A stretch of 64,000 bases of DNA. It comes from Piliocolobus tephrosceles (lineage: Eukaryota > Chordata > Mammalia > Primates > Cercopithecidae). The stretch lies in assembly GCF_002776525.5 (NCBI RefSeq), contig NC_045437.1, positions 134,569,928 to 134,633,927 of the forward strand, written 5' to 3'. A program made the position numbers and the translations under genes. The notes below the pieces were generated by a model. The model saw only the letters and a list, made by a program, of their open reading frames with translations. It was not told the origin of the DNA and did no database searches. Below, piece by piece: positions 42,809 to 55,099 of the stretch (position 1 is the stretch's first letter; every line of letters starts with the position of its first letter).

Positions 42809-43232
42809 TGTTTAGTTTACTAGGGCTGCCATAATAAATGACCATAAACTAGGGGGATTTAAAATAACAGAAGTTTATTTACTCATAGTTCTGGAGGCTA
42901 AAGGCTGGAATCAAGGTGTAGGTGTGTTGGCAGGGCCCCACCTTTCTCTTAGCATCTGGTGCTGCCAGCAATCCTTGCTGTTTCTTGGCTTGTAGACATG
43001 CCACTCCCATCTCTGCCTCTGCCATCACCTGGCATTTCCCCTATGACTGTGGGTCTCTTATAAGAACATTATTAAGCCATTATTGGATTAGGACTCACTC
43101 TAACCCAATATGACCTCATCTTAACTTGATTGCATCTGCAAAGACCCTATTTCCAAATAAGGTCACATTCTTAGATCCTACAGGCTAGGACTTCAACATA
43201 TCTTTTTGGGGAACACAATTCAACCGTGGTAA
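42809..43232 (-). mobile_element. MLT1-type MaLR LTR, minus strand
   Basis: In plus orientation it reads 'tactagggctgccataataa', 'tagttctggaggctaaaggc', 'ttcttggcttgtagacatgc', 'atatgacctcatcttaactt', 'ctatttccaaataaggtcac' and ends 'gaacacaattcaaccgtgg', the reverse complement of the MLT1 layout. Confidence 0.8.
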
Positions 43233-43879
43233 TTTGCATATATTACATATCACCCCTAATCAATAGTACGCTCCTTGAAAGCAAGTACTCTAGCTCATTC
43301 CTATTTTCCCTTCCCTGATTGGTTAATGAACAGAAAACTAAAGACATAAAGTAGAATGTAACTAAGCACCCCATTACCTTAACTAGTAGCTGGGCACAAA
43401 ATTATGTGATGTCTATTCAGTGTGGGAAATTGGGAGGTCAGGGAGGTAGGTTTATGAGGGCTGGAGTGCTTGGCAAAGGCTTTCTGGGGGAAGAAAGGCT
43501 GCTTAATGAGTAGACAGGATTTGGAGACAGAAAGAAAAGAGGTTATAAGTTTCCAGTGTATGACCAAATATTGTCTATACAAATTTTTAAAAAGATTAGG
43601 TAAAGTGAAATTTAAAAAAAAAAAAAATCTGTGTTGGCATAGCCAGAGCCCTAGAGAACAGATCTGGAGGTGGAAGATGGATATTGAACAGAACTGGGAA
43701 ATGATCCATCACTTGTGCTTTTTGTTAGTTCAGTGATCATTGTTTACTCTTCTCTATTTTTCCTGCTAGTTTATTACTCCCTGGTTGGCTTCTAAATTCT
43801 ATTTCTGAGAGAAGATAATTGAATTGGCAGCCGAATATGCCCATACAACCCTGGACTTCATTCTCCTGATACTAAGCAT
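43233..43879. other. Unassigned, possible antisense L2 near 43430-43560
   Basis: 'aaaggctttctgggggaaga' could be reverse-strand L2. There is an A run near 43613-43626. No gene recognised. Confidence 0.3.
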
Positions 43880-44015
43880 CTCTCGTTAGTTAGAGGGCAA
43901 GCTGGAGAGTGAGGAGAAGGATCACATCTATCTTGATTACTACAGTATCTCCAGGGCTTGTCATGAAAAACAGGCTCCACAAGTATATCTTGAATGAATG
44001 AATGAATGAACGGAT
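43880..44015 (+). mobile_element. L2 3' end with (TGAA)n tail
   Basis: Text ending 'gtatatcttgaatgaatgaa' carries the tetranucleotide tail typical of L2. Confidence 0.68.
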
Positions 44016-44052
44016 GACAAGACAACTATAAGAGTGACTGAGTGAGTGTATT

Positions 44053-44071
44053 TGTGTGTGTGTGTGTGTGT
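44053..44071 (+). repeat. (GT)n microsatellite
   Basis: About nine GT units. Confidence 0.95.
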
Positions 44072-44824
44072 CAGTGTCATTCCATCCCATTAACTATAGA
44101 TTCCTGATTACAGAAAAAATAACCATAACACTCTATTACTACAGGTTCTGAAAGTGTATTTGACTCCATTTTTTGTTACTTAGTCCTCAACCTTGTTTAT
44201 ATTATTAATCCATTAGACAGAACCTGTGCTTATATCTGTTTTATATTCAGTTAAACACAGCTTTTTCTTGATTAGCATTATATCAGACACTACTCATGCA
44301 GAACCTGTTTGTATTCAAATTCAAAGCAGATGATGAGGTTGAGAATGGTGACCTTAATAAATTAATTCTCTAATTGCACTCTAAAAAAATCATAAAAGCC
44401 TAAAAGTTAGATGAAAAATGTTTGATTTTGTTCATAATTTTCCCCAAATTTCCTCCAGAGTACACACACTTAAAATGTATTCAACAAGCAGTAGATGCAG
44501 TTTGTGATTTCATGCTGAGTGGTATATCTTTTAATTAGCAATATGAACATTGAAAATCTTTCTTTGACAAGCAACAGTAGGTTTAGATGACATCATGGTG
44601 TAATTTCTTCCTTGTGAAAGACGATTATTACATTTTTATCTTGTGATTCAGAGAAAATATTAAATCTCTTTCAAAGACAAAATTTTCTCTATAACTTTCT
44701 CCTAATATGTGGCACAAATATTTTAATGGCTCATCTAGGATCACTGCCTTCATTATATACAGAAGCATAGGAAAATCAAAAATAATATTCTGACTAATAG
44801 AACTCACTATCCTTATCATCATAG
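44072..44824. other. Unassigned AT-rich sequence
   Basis: No recognised repeat or gene. Confidence 0.45.
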
Positions 44825-45075
44825 CAAGCAATTATTGACCAATTCCTACATACCGTGCCGAGTTTTCAGTATTCATTAAGGCAGAGCATTAAGATCACTA
44901 ATTTAATCATCATCAAAACACTGAGCTAAAAATTGTTGCTATCATTTTATACAGGAAGAAATTGAGATATTAGAGGGTAAATAACTGGTCCAAGTTCACA
45001 AAGTGACTAATTCAAGGAGTCCGATTTTAATTCAGTCCTGGCTGACTCTAGAAAGTGTATGCTCTTTACTAAATG
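44825..45075 (+). mobile_element. MIR, plus strand
   Basis: 'tattgaccaattcctacata' at the core, then 'attttatacaggaagaaatt', 'gagggtaaataactggtcca' and 'tttaattcagtcctggctga'. Confidence 0.78.
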
Positions 45076-45295
45076 ATTCTCTACTTATTTTTGAACGAAA
45101 AAAGGTAAACCATAAGAAAACCAGCCAATTTTAGAAAAAGACTCATAGAGTAATGTTCAAGGGCTATTTCTGGGCTAAATGCACATTCTACCCTGTCTTC
45201 AATACTGCCATTACGGCTAACAATGATAGTCATTGAACCCAGAAACAGCACAGGATTCAGAAGATGTTGAGTAAAAATCCATTGCCTTTATAGAG

Positions 45296-45560
45296 TGCTA
45301 TTAGCTGAAGTCATGCTCCAAAATTCCTGTGTTGAAACTTAATTGCCATTGCGATAGTTTCAAAAGGCGGGACCTTTAGGAAGTAAGGTGGGACTTTAGG
45401 AACGGGATTCACATCTTATTCAAGAAGCTTCACACAGAGTCCACCCTTTTTTGTCCTTCCACCTTCTGACATATGAATATACAGTGTTCAAGGCACCCTC
45501 TTGGAAGCAAAGACCAGGCACTCACCAGAAACTGAACTTGACAGTGTCTTAATCTTGATT
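45296..45560 (+). mobile_element. MLT1-type MaLR LTR, plus strand, 3'-truncated
   Basis: 'tgctattagctgaagtcatg', 'tgttgaaacttaattgccat', 'aggcgggacctttaggaagt' and 'gaccaggcactcaccagaaa' match MLT1A-like text. A 'gtaaggtgggactttaggaa' phrase repeats the preceding motif. The 3' part is missing or unrecognisable. Confidence 0.7.
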
Positions 45561-46364
45561 AATATTATATCACACATTATTAATGACAATTAGCCAAACT
45601 TATTATCAAATAAATATTTTAATATTAAGTAGCAGTACAATTATTTCCTTTTAACCTGAAATATTGAATGTAGACTGATGTACTATACAAACAATGTAAC
45701 ATCTATTTTAGCCCTCATTTGATCATTCATCCTTTTCTTTATATATATAATCAGCATATTTAGTACCTACCATGTGTGAGGTTTTCTGGGAAATATATAG
45801 CATTTTAAAAGGTGATTTTCCAAGCCCCCTCCCTTGTCATCTAAGGAAAAAAGACTAGAATAAAAGTCATTGTGATATCTGCTATTCAACTGTCATCATT
45901 TTCTAATAAAATTGGAATCAGTGTTAGATCCATAAGAGTTGCAGAGCAGGAGACATATTTGTATTGACACTATTCCATTGTGTTTGTGCCCACATGGGCA
46001 GGTCCTCAGAAATCCCTTCCATTTATTCAAAATTCACTTTTAAACCCTTTTTTCATACCAAGTTATTGAAGCTGGTATGTCTTAAAGTATCTTCCTTTCT
46101 AGAAATTTGGTGCCCAACTTGGATTTAAATACCCAAAATAGATAATACACTAGAAGAAGAGTTTGGAATATCAACTAGGAATGAATAAGGATTGTTTGTG
46201 ATTGAAAAAGCCAAAAAGCTTTTCTGATATTCCTAAAGGTGTTTTGCATTTGCTAACCCTGTTTGAAATACCAAGTTATGTCATCAAAATGCCTTTCTTT
46301 ATTTGAGAAAAAGTACTGCTGGTTAAGAGCAGGTAAAATAAGTTACTCAGGGATTGTGGATTAA
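45561..46364. other. Unassigned AT-rich sequence
   Basis: No recognised repeat or gene. Confidence 0.45.
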
Positions 46365-46582
46365 GCTAACAGTCTGCAAACTATCACCTATAGACCAAGT
46401 CCTGCCTGCCACTTGATTTTGTAAAGTTTTATTGAAACACAGTAACACCAATTCATTCATATATTTTTCATCATTTTTGTGCTACAATGACAGAGCTAAG
46501 TCATGACAGAGACATGGCTGGCAATGTTTAATAGATATTTACTATTTGGCCCTTAATAAAAACATTTCCCAACTCCTGGTGT
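46365..46582. mobile_element. hAT-type MITE-like element
   Basis: 'cagtctgcaaactatcacct', 'gtaaagttttattgaaacac', 'tttgtgctacaatgacagag', 'atatttactatttggccctt' and the terminus '...cccaactcctg' match a widespread human non-autonomous DNA transposon whose name I cannot fix. The ends are compatible with short inverted repeats. Confidence 0.65.
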
Positions 46583-48039
46583 AAGCCATCAGTCAGATTT
46601 TTCCCAAAGACCCATATCCCACAATCTATGGACTCTCTTACAACTGCCTGATTTGAGGGATTACCTGGGGAACGTGAATAGAACCCAGGCACTAGGGAGG
46701 ACAAAGTAACATTAATCTTGGTATCAGTTGTGAATTGGGCTTGATACTACCAGGAAGCTGACGATTAAACTTAACAAATTTTACTTACATCTTCCCAAGG
46801 ACAAAATTCTTGAATAGTTTGGGTTCAAATAATGCTTTCATATAAAAAGATGGACTTATATAATTGAAAGTACTTCAAGTCACACAGAAATGAATTTAAA
46901 TTCTGGCTTTGTCCCCTACCAGTTCCGAGACTGGGGTTCTTTCTCCTCCTGAGAGGTCGTACTAAGTCTCATACCCCTACTATCCAACAGGCTCTTTGTT
47001 ATAGGATTTTAGGCATCCACTTCCCTCAGAACATTTATCTCAGGTTGTTTCTATATACTCATAACTGCAATTATTTTATTGTCTCCAATACACTGTAACA
47101 TTGATGATAATTATTTTAATGTCCATTTCTTGCTCTCTAACACTATATTTGGGGCACAAAGTACATTCTCAATAAATACGTTGCCTGATATTTGTTATCA
47201 ATCTAACAGCAAGCATTTTTTGCTACATACCACCCACAATAGTAAGTTGCATATTTCTGTCTTCCTCAGAGTCTGGCAATGAGCCTTGCATTTATCAATA
47301 ATTCAGTGACTGTTCTTTGGTAAATAGAAAGTCTAACTAAATTTGATCTAACAATAGCTGACTAGAGCCACCATTTCTGGCACTCACTTTATAGATAATG
47401 ACGTCACCTCGTGGCTCAAAGAAACTTGGTGACAGCTGTTATTTCACATAAGTGATAATATTTTCATCTTCTATACTTTTAAAATAAAGGACCAATGGAC
47501 TGTTTAAACAGCATGAACAAAACCATCACTAGATGGCAATTCTTTCTTCTCACCCAGGAATCACTTCTGCTATATTCCAACAGTGTTTTGCTTTTCTGAA
47601 TGTGCTCTTTGCCGACATTGAGATTAGTCTGAGAATCAGAGTGGTAAACAGCATACTTACAGCAATTTCCATTATAATAAAGGTTAACAAAATAATACAA
47701 CCTAATACCACCAGGAGATTAGGAAATACGATGCTTACAGCTGCAGTGAGAAAGAAAATGTAGAAAATATCTCATGTTTATCAAAATAGACCCATAGAAT
47801 AAGTGGTACTTTAAGATGCTCCATGAAGAAAGAGTTCTCTGAGCAGATGAATCTGGGTAAAACTGCAAAGGATGGACCCATCTTGAAGACAAAGTATGTT
47901 ACCAGGTCTAAAGCTGCAACAAACTCTTGCAATCATAAATATATAATACAATTTGACTGACAGTGGTAGGGATTGTTAGCGCTCACTCACATCTGAGTTT
48001 TCTTACCTTTCCTGAGCAAATAGAAGATTCTCAGCTCCT
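46583..48039. other. Unassigned sequence
   Basis: About 1.45 kb without a nameable repeat. A pyrimidine-rich tract followed by AG at about 47548-47562 ('ttctttcttctcacccag') looks like a splice acceptor, and the 76-codon frame at 47533-47763 follows it. No matching donor of good quality was found, so I do not call an exon. Confidence 0.35.
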
Positions 48040-48395
48040 TGTCATTAGTCAGGACCTTATGACTTGCTCCAACCAATGAGATATGAGTGGAAGACTCGTG
48101 GGCCACTTTCATGCTGAGGCAGAGGAAAGCTTCTGTGTGACCTCCCAGCCCTTTTGTTTTCTATGGGGAGATCATGAATGCCATGCTGATACAATGGTAG
48201 AGTCACATCATGGAAGTGATGAGGATCACTAAATCACCACACGGAAGCCAGCTGCTCTGGAAAGTCCTCCCACTACCATTGGACTTTGGATAGCAACAAA
48301 GAAACCTTCTTCAAGTTAAGCCACGGAAATATGGAAAATAATTTGTTACTCCAGTATAATCTACCCCAATACAATGTTTCCTCAACTTATTTGAC
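48040..48395 (+). mobile_element. MaLR/ERVL-type LTR, plus strand, diverged
   Basis: 'tgctccaaccaatgagatat', 'gtggaagactcgtgggccac', 'ttggactttggatagcaaca' and 'ttcaagttaagccacggaaa' follow the order of an MLT1/LTR-type element. Subfamily unclear. The Alu begins right after it. Confidence 0.5.
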
Positions 48396-48409
48396 CACAG
48401 CTTTCTTCA

Positions 48410-48413
<4 letters not shown>

Positions 48414-48447
<34 letters not shown>

Positions 48448-48724
48448 GGTTTTTCCTTTTTTTTCCTGGTTGGGGTGCAGTGACATGATCTCGGTTCACT
48501 GCAACCTCTGCCTCCCAAGTTCAAGCAATTCTCCTGCCTCAGCCCCCCCAAGTAGCTGGGACTACAGGTGCATGCTGCCATGCCCAGCTAATTTTTTGTA
48601 TTTTAGTAGAAACAGGGTTTCACCAAGTTGCCCAGGCTAGTTATGAACTCCTAAGCTCAGGCAATCTGCCCACCTCAGCCTCCCAAAGTGTTGGGATTAC
48701 AGGCGTGAGCCACTGTGTCTGGCC
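48414..48724 (-). mobile_element. Alu (S-type), minus strand, with 33-bp T run
   Basis: A T33 tract (48414-48446), then a slightly scrambled right-arm start, then normal Alu text to 'gtgagccactgtgtctggcc'. The start of the right arm ('ttttttttcctggttggggt') is abnormal; a short piece near the tail seems deleted. Confidence 0.9.
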
Positions 48725-49714
48725 TCTTTATCCTTACAAAAAAAATTAATATCACAGAAAAATTATTACAGGGAAACACTGTGGGAATCAATATACTATC
48801 TAAAATACAGTTTTTCCAGGAACCATAACTGGAGCATTTTGAATTCTCAGCCACAGTGATTTATTAAACAAGCTAATATAGTCCAGCCTACAAAAAAGGT
48901 AGAAGAAGAATCCAGAAAACTTACTCAAAGGTCAAGAGAGGTACTAGAGGCCAGACAACTTGGTTGGAAATGCAAAAAAGTGAGTTTTCTCTGCGTCTGC
49001 TTTCCCCACTAACTTTCACAATCTTGTAGGCCAAATGTTGTCTCTTCCTTCAACATTTCATAGAGAAAGCATTTATTGAGGACATCATACAATATAAGCC
49101 ACATTTGCAATTTACATTCTATTTCCTTCCTCCCCAGTCACCATTCCATTGGGGTATCTTCTCCACTAAAGCACACAATGCCTGTCTTAGTCTCTTGGCA
49201 TTTACCTCAAGCTTCCCTGTGTTGATAGATATCCATTCACTTTTGCAGAACAAAGGTCTGAAATGACTCAGCTTCCTATACCTCCCGGTACTTACGCTGC
49301 CATCCTTGGAACTCCAGAACCTGCAGCCTTGGCCAGAGCTGACTAAATGATGATCACGGTGTAAGCTAAAGGTAGCAACAACAAACCACAGGAGAACTGG
49401 AGCCATCTGGTGACCTATCCTAAGAGTCTTTCTGACAGGGATGCTCGACACTGGATTCCAACCAGAAATCCAACTAGACCTCTCTTGAGAAGTGTCAAAG
49501 TCAGAAAGCCAGGCAAGTGATAGCAAGGGAAGAAGCAATTGCAGAGAAGAAGCTGAGACCAAATAAGAAGCATTAAGTACGGCAGAGCTTCGTGAAAACT
49601 CTAGCTTGTTAGACAACTGAAGATGTGCATTGAGCCAATAAAGCTACTGTGCATCTTGAACAATGCTCCAGGTACCCATAGCTCCTTGCTAGCATCACTG
49701 AGATAATTCTCTGA
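48725..49714. other. Unassigned sequence, contains a 165-codon minus-strand frame
   Basis: No repeat family recognised. The frame at 49119-49616 is listed separately. Confidence 0.4.
49119..49616 (-). other. 165-codon minus-strand frame, unknown
   Basis: The second-longest uninterrupted frame outside L1 that is not explained by a repeat. Residues about 15-40 are Leu/Ser-rich, and a second hydrophobic patch lies near residues 72-84 (APVLLWFVVATFSL). On the coding strand a 'gcagcgtaagtacc' sequence at about 49290-49303 contains GTAAGTA, a good splice-donor core. I recognise no domain. It may be a decayed exon, an unnamed repeat, or chance. Confidence 0.15.
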
Positions 49715-49965
49715 ATAACCACCATTTATCAAGCTCCTACCGTGTGCCAGGCACCCTACTGGGTGCCTACACATGTGTCCTAATTTAATCCTCCAAAAGT
49801 TCCAAGACAGGGATATCATCATTCATATTTCAAAGGTGAAGAAAAGGAAGTTCAGAGTTTCAATGATTGCCCAAATAATCACCGTGTGGGTCACAGAGTT
49901 AAAATGCAAATTCTGTTTTTCCTAGCTCTTTCTAAGTTTGTTCTCTCCCGACTGTGCTACACTTA
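49715..49965 (+). mobile_element. MIR, plus strand
   Basis: 'ccatttatcaagctcctacc', 'gtgtgccaggcaccctactg' and 'tgggtcacagagttaaaatg' mark a near-complete MIR. Confidence 0.82.
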
Positions 49966-50699
49966 GAGAAAAAAGATGAGCTTTTTAGCTGGGAAACAAA
50001 GAAGTGACAGCTGGGTGGAAAAGCACACTGTTGTACCATATTTTCCCTCTGTGCAATTCATAGTAATCTGACAGCAGAAGATTATTTTCCAGGGTGAGTT
50101 TCTCATATAACAATGAAAGAAAAGTAATTACTATCAGGTTCTACTCCTATCTTTTTATTTTGGCATAAGGAAAAGGAAAAGGAGAAAAGAAAAAAGAAAA
50201 GGCAACATGACAATGAATATTGTGTTTAAAACAATTAAAAATATTTAATGGAAAGTAGCTTGTCTCATATATTCCTTTCTATAAAAACAGGTCCAAATAT
50301 TTGCCACAAAAATATTCCCTACATATTATCACTAAAACCAATTTATATCCATTATGAGGAAAATAGAACAAATCTATGTCAACTTGTTTCTTCTATAATT
50401 GAAGTTATAAAATGTGTTACGTTTTCATGCTCTGATAATGTTGCAAAAATTAAGCATTGCAAAATGCTGGAATTATTATTTCTTCAAAAAAGAAACTACA
50501 TGTTATTCTATTTTAGAAGTCACATTTGAACATTTACAATAATTCCATGGCATGATATTTAAATGTTTTAAGAATAACAATTAATAATCAGGACATAATT
50601 TCACATTTCTACTGTTTTAAAGGCGAGCTCTTTCAGTACTTAAAGTCTGTGAGGTATTTTTAGAAGCTTATGAAATCACTATATAACAGCAAACACAAA
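49966..50699. other. Unassigned AT-rich sequence
   Basis: A purine-rich run at about 50168-50202 (AAAAGG-like units) is present. No gene recognised. Confidence 0.45.
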
Positions 50700-51097
50700 A
50701 TATTACCAAAATGTATTTGGCAATAAAATTCAGTAAGTATTCAGCAATAAAACGGAGTGAAGAATTGATACATGGAGGACCTTGGAAACATTATGCTAAG
50801 AGAAATAAGCCAGACACAAAAGTCATATATTGTATGATACTATTTATATGAAATGTTCAAACTAAGCAAATCTAAAAGTAGATCTGTGGTTTCGAGAAGA
50901 TGGGGGCATGAGTAGGGGAAAATGAAAGTGATGGGTACTGGGTTTCTTTTGGGGGTGATAAAAATATTTTGTAATTGATAAAGATGATGGTTGCACAACT
51001 CTGAATACATTAAAAACCAATGAATTATACACTTTAAATGGATGACTTGTATAGTATGTGAATTACATCTGAATAAAGATACTATGTTAAAAAGATC
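50700..51097 (+). mobile_element. L1 3' end (L1MB/L1MA-like), plus strand
   Basis: 'gagaaataagccagacacaa', 'tgtatgatactatttatatg', 'gatggttgcacaactctgaa' and 'aattatacactttaaatgga' are the classic L1MB-type 3' sequence. Confidence 0.85.
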
Positions 51098-51423
51098 ATT
51101 TACCACCAGGGCCAAATAGCAGCCTCTCCTCAAATCACTCTTCTCATGCTTTGTGCTTCTCAACCTCACGCTCCTTCCTCTGGCTCCTGAGATGTGCCAG
51201 GCTCCTACTCACACCAGACCTCTGCTCTTCCCACTGTACACCCTCCCACCTCTGCTGCCTTCTCCAACCCACCACATGTTGCCCAGGCCCCAGTTAACTT
51301 CCGCTCTTCTTGAACATCACATTGCAGTTTTCATGTGACTTTCCTGACTCTCCAGAATCATCCTTGCAGAGCACTCACAATCACCCTACACACCTGCATA
51401 TTTATTTGGACTTTTACTTATTT
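51098..51423. other. Unassigned, pyrimidine-rich sequence
   Basis: Pyrimidine-rich text with overlapping frames, possibly an L2 fragment ('ctcctactcacaccagacct'). No gene recognised. Confidence 0.35.
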
Positions 51424-51585
51424 TATGAGACAGGCTGTAACTCTGTTGCTCAGGCAGAAGTGCAGTGCTGTGATCACAGCATACTGCAGCCTCAACCTCT
51501 TGGGCTCAAGCGATCCTCCCACCTCAACCTCCCAAGTAGCTGAGACTACAGGTGCATGCCACCATGCCTGGCTAATAGTCTGTTA
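51424..51585 (-). mobile_element. Alu right monomer only (5'-truncated Alu or FRAM)
   Basis: Only one Alu arm is present: 'gagacaggctgtaactctgt' to 'gccaccatgcctggctaata'. The second arm does not follow, so the copy is 5'-truncated or a free right monomer. Confidence 0.85.
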
Positions 51586-52109
51586 TTTTTGAAGGTGTTT
51601 CTACTCTTATCTTGTTCCTCCAGCTGGAAGTACAGCACCTGTCATATAATACATGCTCAATACATATTTGAAAAATAAATGATTTATTTAAACTTTAAAA
51701 ATCATGAAAAGCACCTACATATCTCCTTTTCTCTCCTTTTCTCCCTGTTTTTTTTTTTTTTTTTCTATCAAAGAAATATGGTGAGACTGTCTATTAAAAA
51801 CTTGCATATAACTGTTAACTCAGGGGCATATTAGTGGAACCATTGGTATTAAACATAAAACCAATTTTTTCCCCCAATGATTTCTTTCAGAAGATAAATG
51901 TCCTCAAGGAAAATAACCAACAGAATTGCAAAGACAATTTGTGGATGAAGAAAGAAAAGCCTTTTTAAAAATATGAACAATGATTGTTTTGTTTTCTGTG
52001 CAAGTTTTGTTCTGTTCCAGACATAATCACTCAATAAATATCTCCAGAAGGCCAGCCAAGTGCAAGAAGTCACAGCAGTTAGGAGGAAGTTCAAATGCAG
52101 CCTCATAAA
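51586..52109. other. Unassigned sequence with a T17 run
   Basis: A T run at 51748-51764. The minus-strand frame at 51849-52211 (120 codons) has no recognised domain. Confidence 0.4.
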
Positions 52110-52250
52110 CTGCACATCAACTGTGAAATGAAAATAATCCAAAGTCCAAGGGGTTGTTATGAGAACTAAATGAGAAACACTTATAAAACAGTTAGCATAG
52201 AGCCTGACCAATACACACTAGTGATGATGATGGTGATGGTAATAATAATT
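52110..52250 (+). mobile_element. MIR 3' part with (GAT)n tail
   Basis: 'aactgtgaaatgaaaataat', 'gttgttatgagaactaaatg' and 'acagttagcatagagcctga' match MIR, followed by GAT/GGT units at 52222-52240. Confidence 0.65.
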
Positions 52251-52444
52251 TGTTCTACCTTCAAGAAGCTCACAGGCCTTTGGAGCAGAGGGTGGTGATG
52301 TAAAGACACCATTATAAATAGCTATAATTCAAGATGGAAAATAACCTCATTGCTATCAATCCTACCTTGCCAAGGTTCTCCAATATAAATGTGTAAGAGT
52401 GTTTTCTATTACAAACAGCATTGTTTTAACAGATTAAAAAAAAA

Positions 52445-52860
52445 AAAAAAAACTAGAGTCGACTTAAATATTTAGTTGATGAATTAAATTATAGTTTGTG
52501 CACATATAATGTGATAAAATGTGGCTGTTAAAAATATGAAGCAGGCTATTTAAAAACCAAGGGACAGTATAGCCCTATACTCAGCCCCTCCAAATTTTCT
52601 CTAAATCTTTTGGCTTTATCTTGAATTACAGAGAAAGAAGGAAGGACATTCTTTGTTTACTCTTCAAAATTATTCAATAAAGACATTTAAATGCAAAAAT
52701 GAAGAGAAGATACGTGTTCTCAGTTGATATCTCAAGATCTTTCAGACATATCATTAAGTGGAGAGAGTAAAAAATAAAACAACATGTGCAACATAAGCCC
52801 TCTTGTATATATGAAAATATGTAAAAGTGAGTACATGTAGTTGATCACATCTAGGTGGAA
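52445..52860 (+). mobile_element. L1M 3' part, diverged, plus strand
   Basis: 'taaaatgtggctgttaaaaa', 'agatctttcagacatatcat' and 'taagtggagagagtaaaaaa' recall the L1M ORF2 end and 3' UTR. An A run precedes it at 52437-52452. Confidence 0.5.
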
Positions 52861-54744
52861 GGATCAGGAAATGTTTTACAGTTGATTTGTGCAAGTGACA
52901 TGGAAAATCTAAGAAGGGAATTTGAGGCAGAGGAAGCAAGGGCTTGGAGGCAGAATAATGTGTGGACCTGCCCAGGGAGAGGTAAGAAGCAGCTGTCAGA
53001 AGAAAGTTTAGAGAAGGTGCACAAGTAGCAGGAGCTGAGATTGGAGACATGAGTTAGGCCATGGCACAGGGCTTTAAATGCTACATCTAGGCATCTGGGT
53101 TTTATCCCATAGGCCTTGAAAAGTTGCCAAAGATTAGTTAAGAAAGAAATAATATGATCAGTACCACACATTATGGATGGTCATGAGAAAGGGCTTCTTG
53201 CAAAGAGTGGAGGAGGGAGCAAAGAATGATGTCATGCTGGATGGATGCTACCACAAATTCTCCAGTTCTTCGTTCTGAATTTACAGTGCCGTGTTGATAC
53301 AGCTTTAGCTGTCCTCCCTGATATAATGTGTATGCTGCTTTCATATAAAATAAGTCACATGAATGGAGCTGGTGATTTCTTTCCAAAATTCCTGACAGAG
53401 GTTCCACACATCCCAAAATTACTGATCTTTATTCAATAATCAAATTCTCAGCAGATACCGTTTTTCAAAGATATGTTATTTTGCCTGTTAAATGAAAGGA
53501 AGGGAGATCATTAACAGTTCTCTAAGTAATGCATTTCAAATGAAAGGCATTTTTTTTTCAGCCTTTGGAAAGAAGAATATCAAAAGTTAAACTGAAACAT
53601 CCAGGGAAAACTCAAATTAATATGTTAATTCTGTCAACATTCAAGGTTCTAAGTCCAAGCCTAGAAGTAATATAGCATATGGTGATTTACTGCTCCCTAG
53701 CCATCATTTTAACTACAGTTTTTGAAATCACAAAATAAATGTTTCAAGTGAAGTTTTCATCACTCTTTCCACGTGAAATATGTGAGTATTAGAATTTCTA
53801 TGTTTTGTTTTAAAGATCAGTTTATTACACTAGGAGCCATCAGTGATTTTCATTAAATATGTCAAATTAGATTGAGCTAGGGAAACGGATGATAGATTAA
53901 TATACAGTAATTTTGTCTTTACAATGACAAATTTAATGTCTCTCTATGGACATTATGAATTTTCCTGACTGACGGAGTTTTTCTTATTAAAAGACAATGA
54001 ACCTCTTGAATTATAGGTAAATAAAATTACATGGTTAAAATTTGATGAAAATCTGGGAAAAATTATGGAGTGTCAACTGCTAAGATTTAAGTTTCCTATT
54101 TATTTATTACTATTTGAGAAATTGCCCTCAGTGCTTTGGTGAAGAAAAAAAGTGCCTATGTATGAATGCTGAAGTAGGTCCATAAAAAAGGAAATTTGCT
54201 ATGAAAGACAAAATTGCACATATTTCAGCCTTCCAGAAGTTAAAGAGTTTTAGAAAGTATTTGTTCCTGATAACCTAGGTCAGTGCTCAACACTTATTAT
54301 GTAAATGAGAGATATTTATCAAATGGATAAATAGATGGATGATGTACAGATGGATAAATGATGGCTGGATGAATGAGTACCATTCTCTTCTATGGTATTA
54401 ATCCCCTATTAAAAACAATTTACCAATACACATGTACATAAGTCTGCAATATGAAAGTATGGCATATATCTTTTTAAAAATAAGTATACAGTATCTCTGT
54501 TAACCCCATATATTTGTGTATATTTGTTAATCATATCTATCTCTGTTTCTAAACACATGCTGTACTTTTTGAAATATATACATGTTAATAGTGGGACATA
54601 GTATGGGATAGTATAGTTATAGAACTTATTTTTAATTTTAACAGACACTAGTGGATATTTGTGTCCTTAATGATGGAGTCCTAAAGGCACTCCCATTAAA
54701 GTTACAAAAAAAAATGAGAATTTTCTACAATCACGACTAGGATC
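52861..54744. other. Mostly unassigned; possible antisense L2 at 52960-53165
   Basis: 'gggttttatcccataggcct' and the preceding text resemble a common antisense L2-type passage. Several minus-strand frames run through it and are probably by-products. A stretch at 53800-53855 resembles 56930-56985 (see findings). No gene recognised. Confidence 0.35.
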
Positions 54745-54752
54745 TTAACATT

Positions 54753-55074
54753 TATTTATTTATTTATCTAGTCATTCATTGAGTCATTCATTTACTGGGA
54801 CAGGGTCTCGTCCTGTTGCCCAGGATTGCAGTGGTGTGATCATGGTTCACTGCAGCCTTGACATCCTGGCCTCAAGCAATCCTCCTACCTCAGCCTCCTG
54901 AGTAGCTAGAACCACAAGTGCTCACCACCATGTCCAGCTAATTTTTTACTTTTTGTAGAGATGGAGTCTCCCTATGGTGCCCAGGCTGGTCTTGAACTCC
55001 TGGGCTCAAGTAGTCCTCCAGTCTCTGCCTCCCAAAGTGCTGGGATTACAGGAGTGAGCCACTGCACCTAGCCT
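54753..55074 (-). mobile_element. Alu, minus strand, with (TTTA)n tail and 8-bp target duplication
   Basis: Tail of TTTA units and ATTCATT text (54753-54795), body 'gggacagggtctcgtcctgt' to 'gccactgcacctagcc'. Both flanks contain 'ttaacatt' (54745-54752 and 55075-55082). Divergence is that of an AluJ. Confidence 0.9.
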
Positions 55075-55099
55075 TTAACATTAATTTAAATGTCAACAT

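Noticed and set aside
47533..47763. Candidate exon after a good polypyrimidine tract and AG
   Set aside because: No good donor or partner exon was found, and the peptide shows no domain.
51849..52211. 120-codon minus-strand frame as a membrane protein
   Set aside because: Hydrophobicity follows from T/A-rich codons; there is no family signature and part of it overlaps a MIR.
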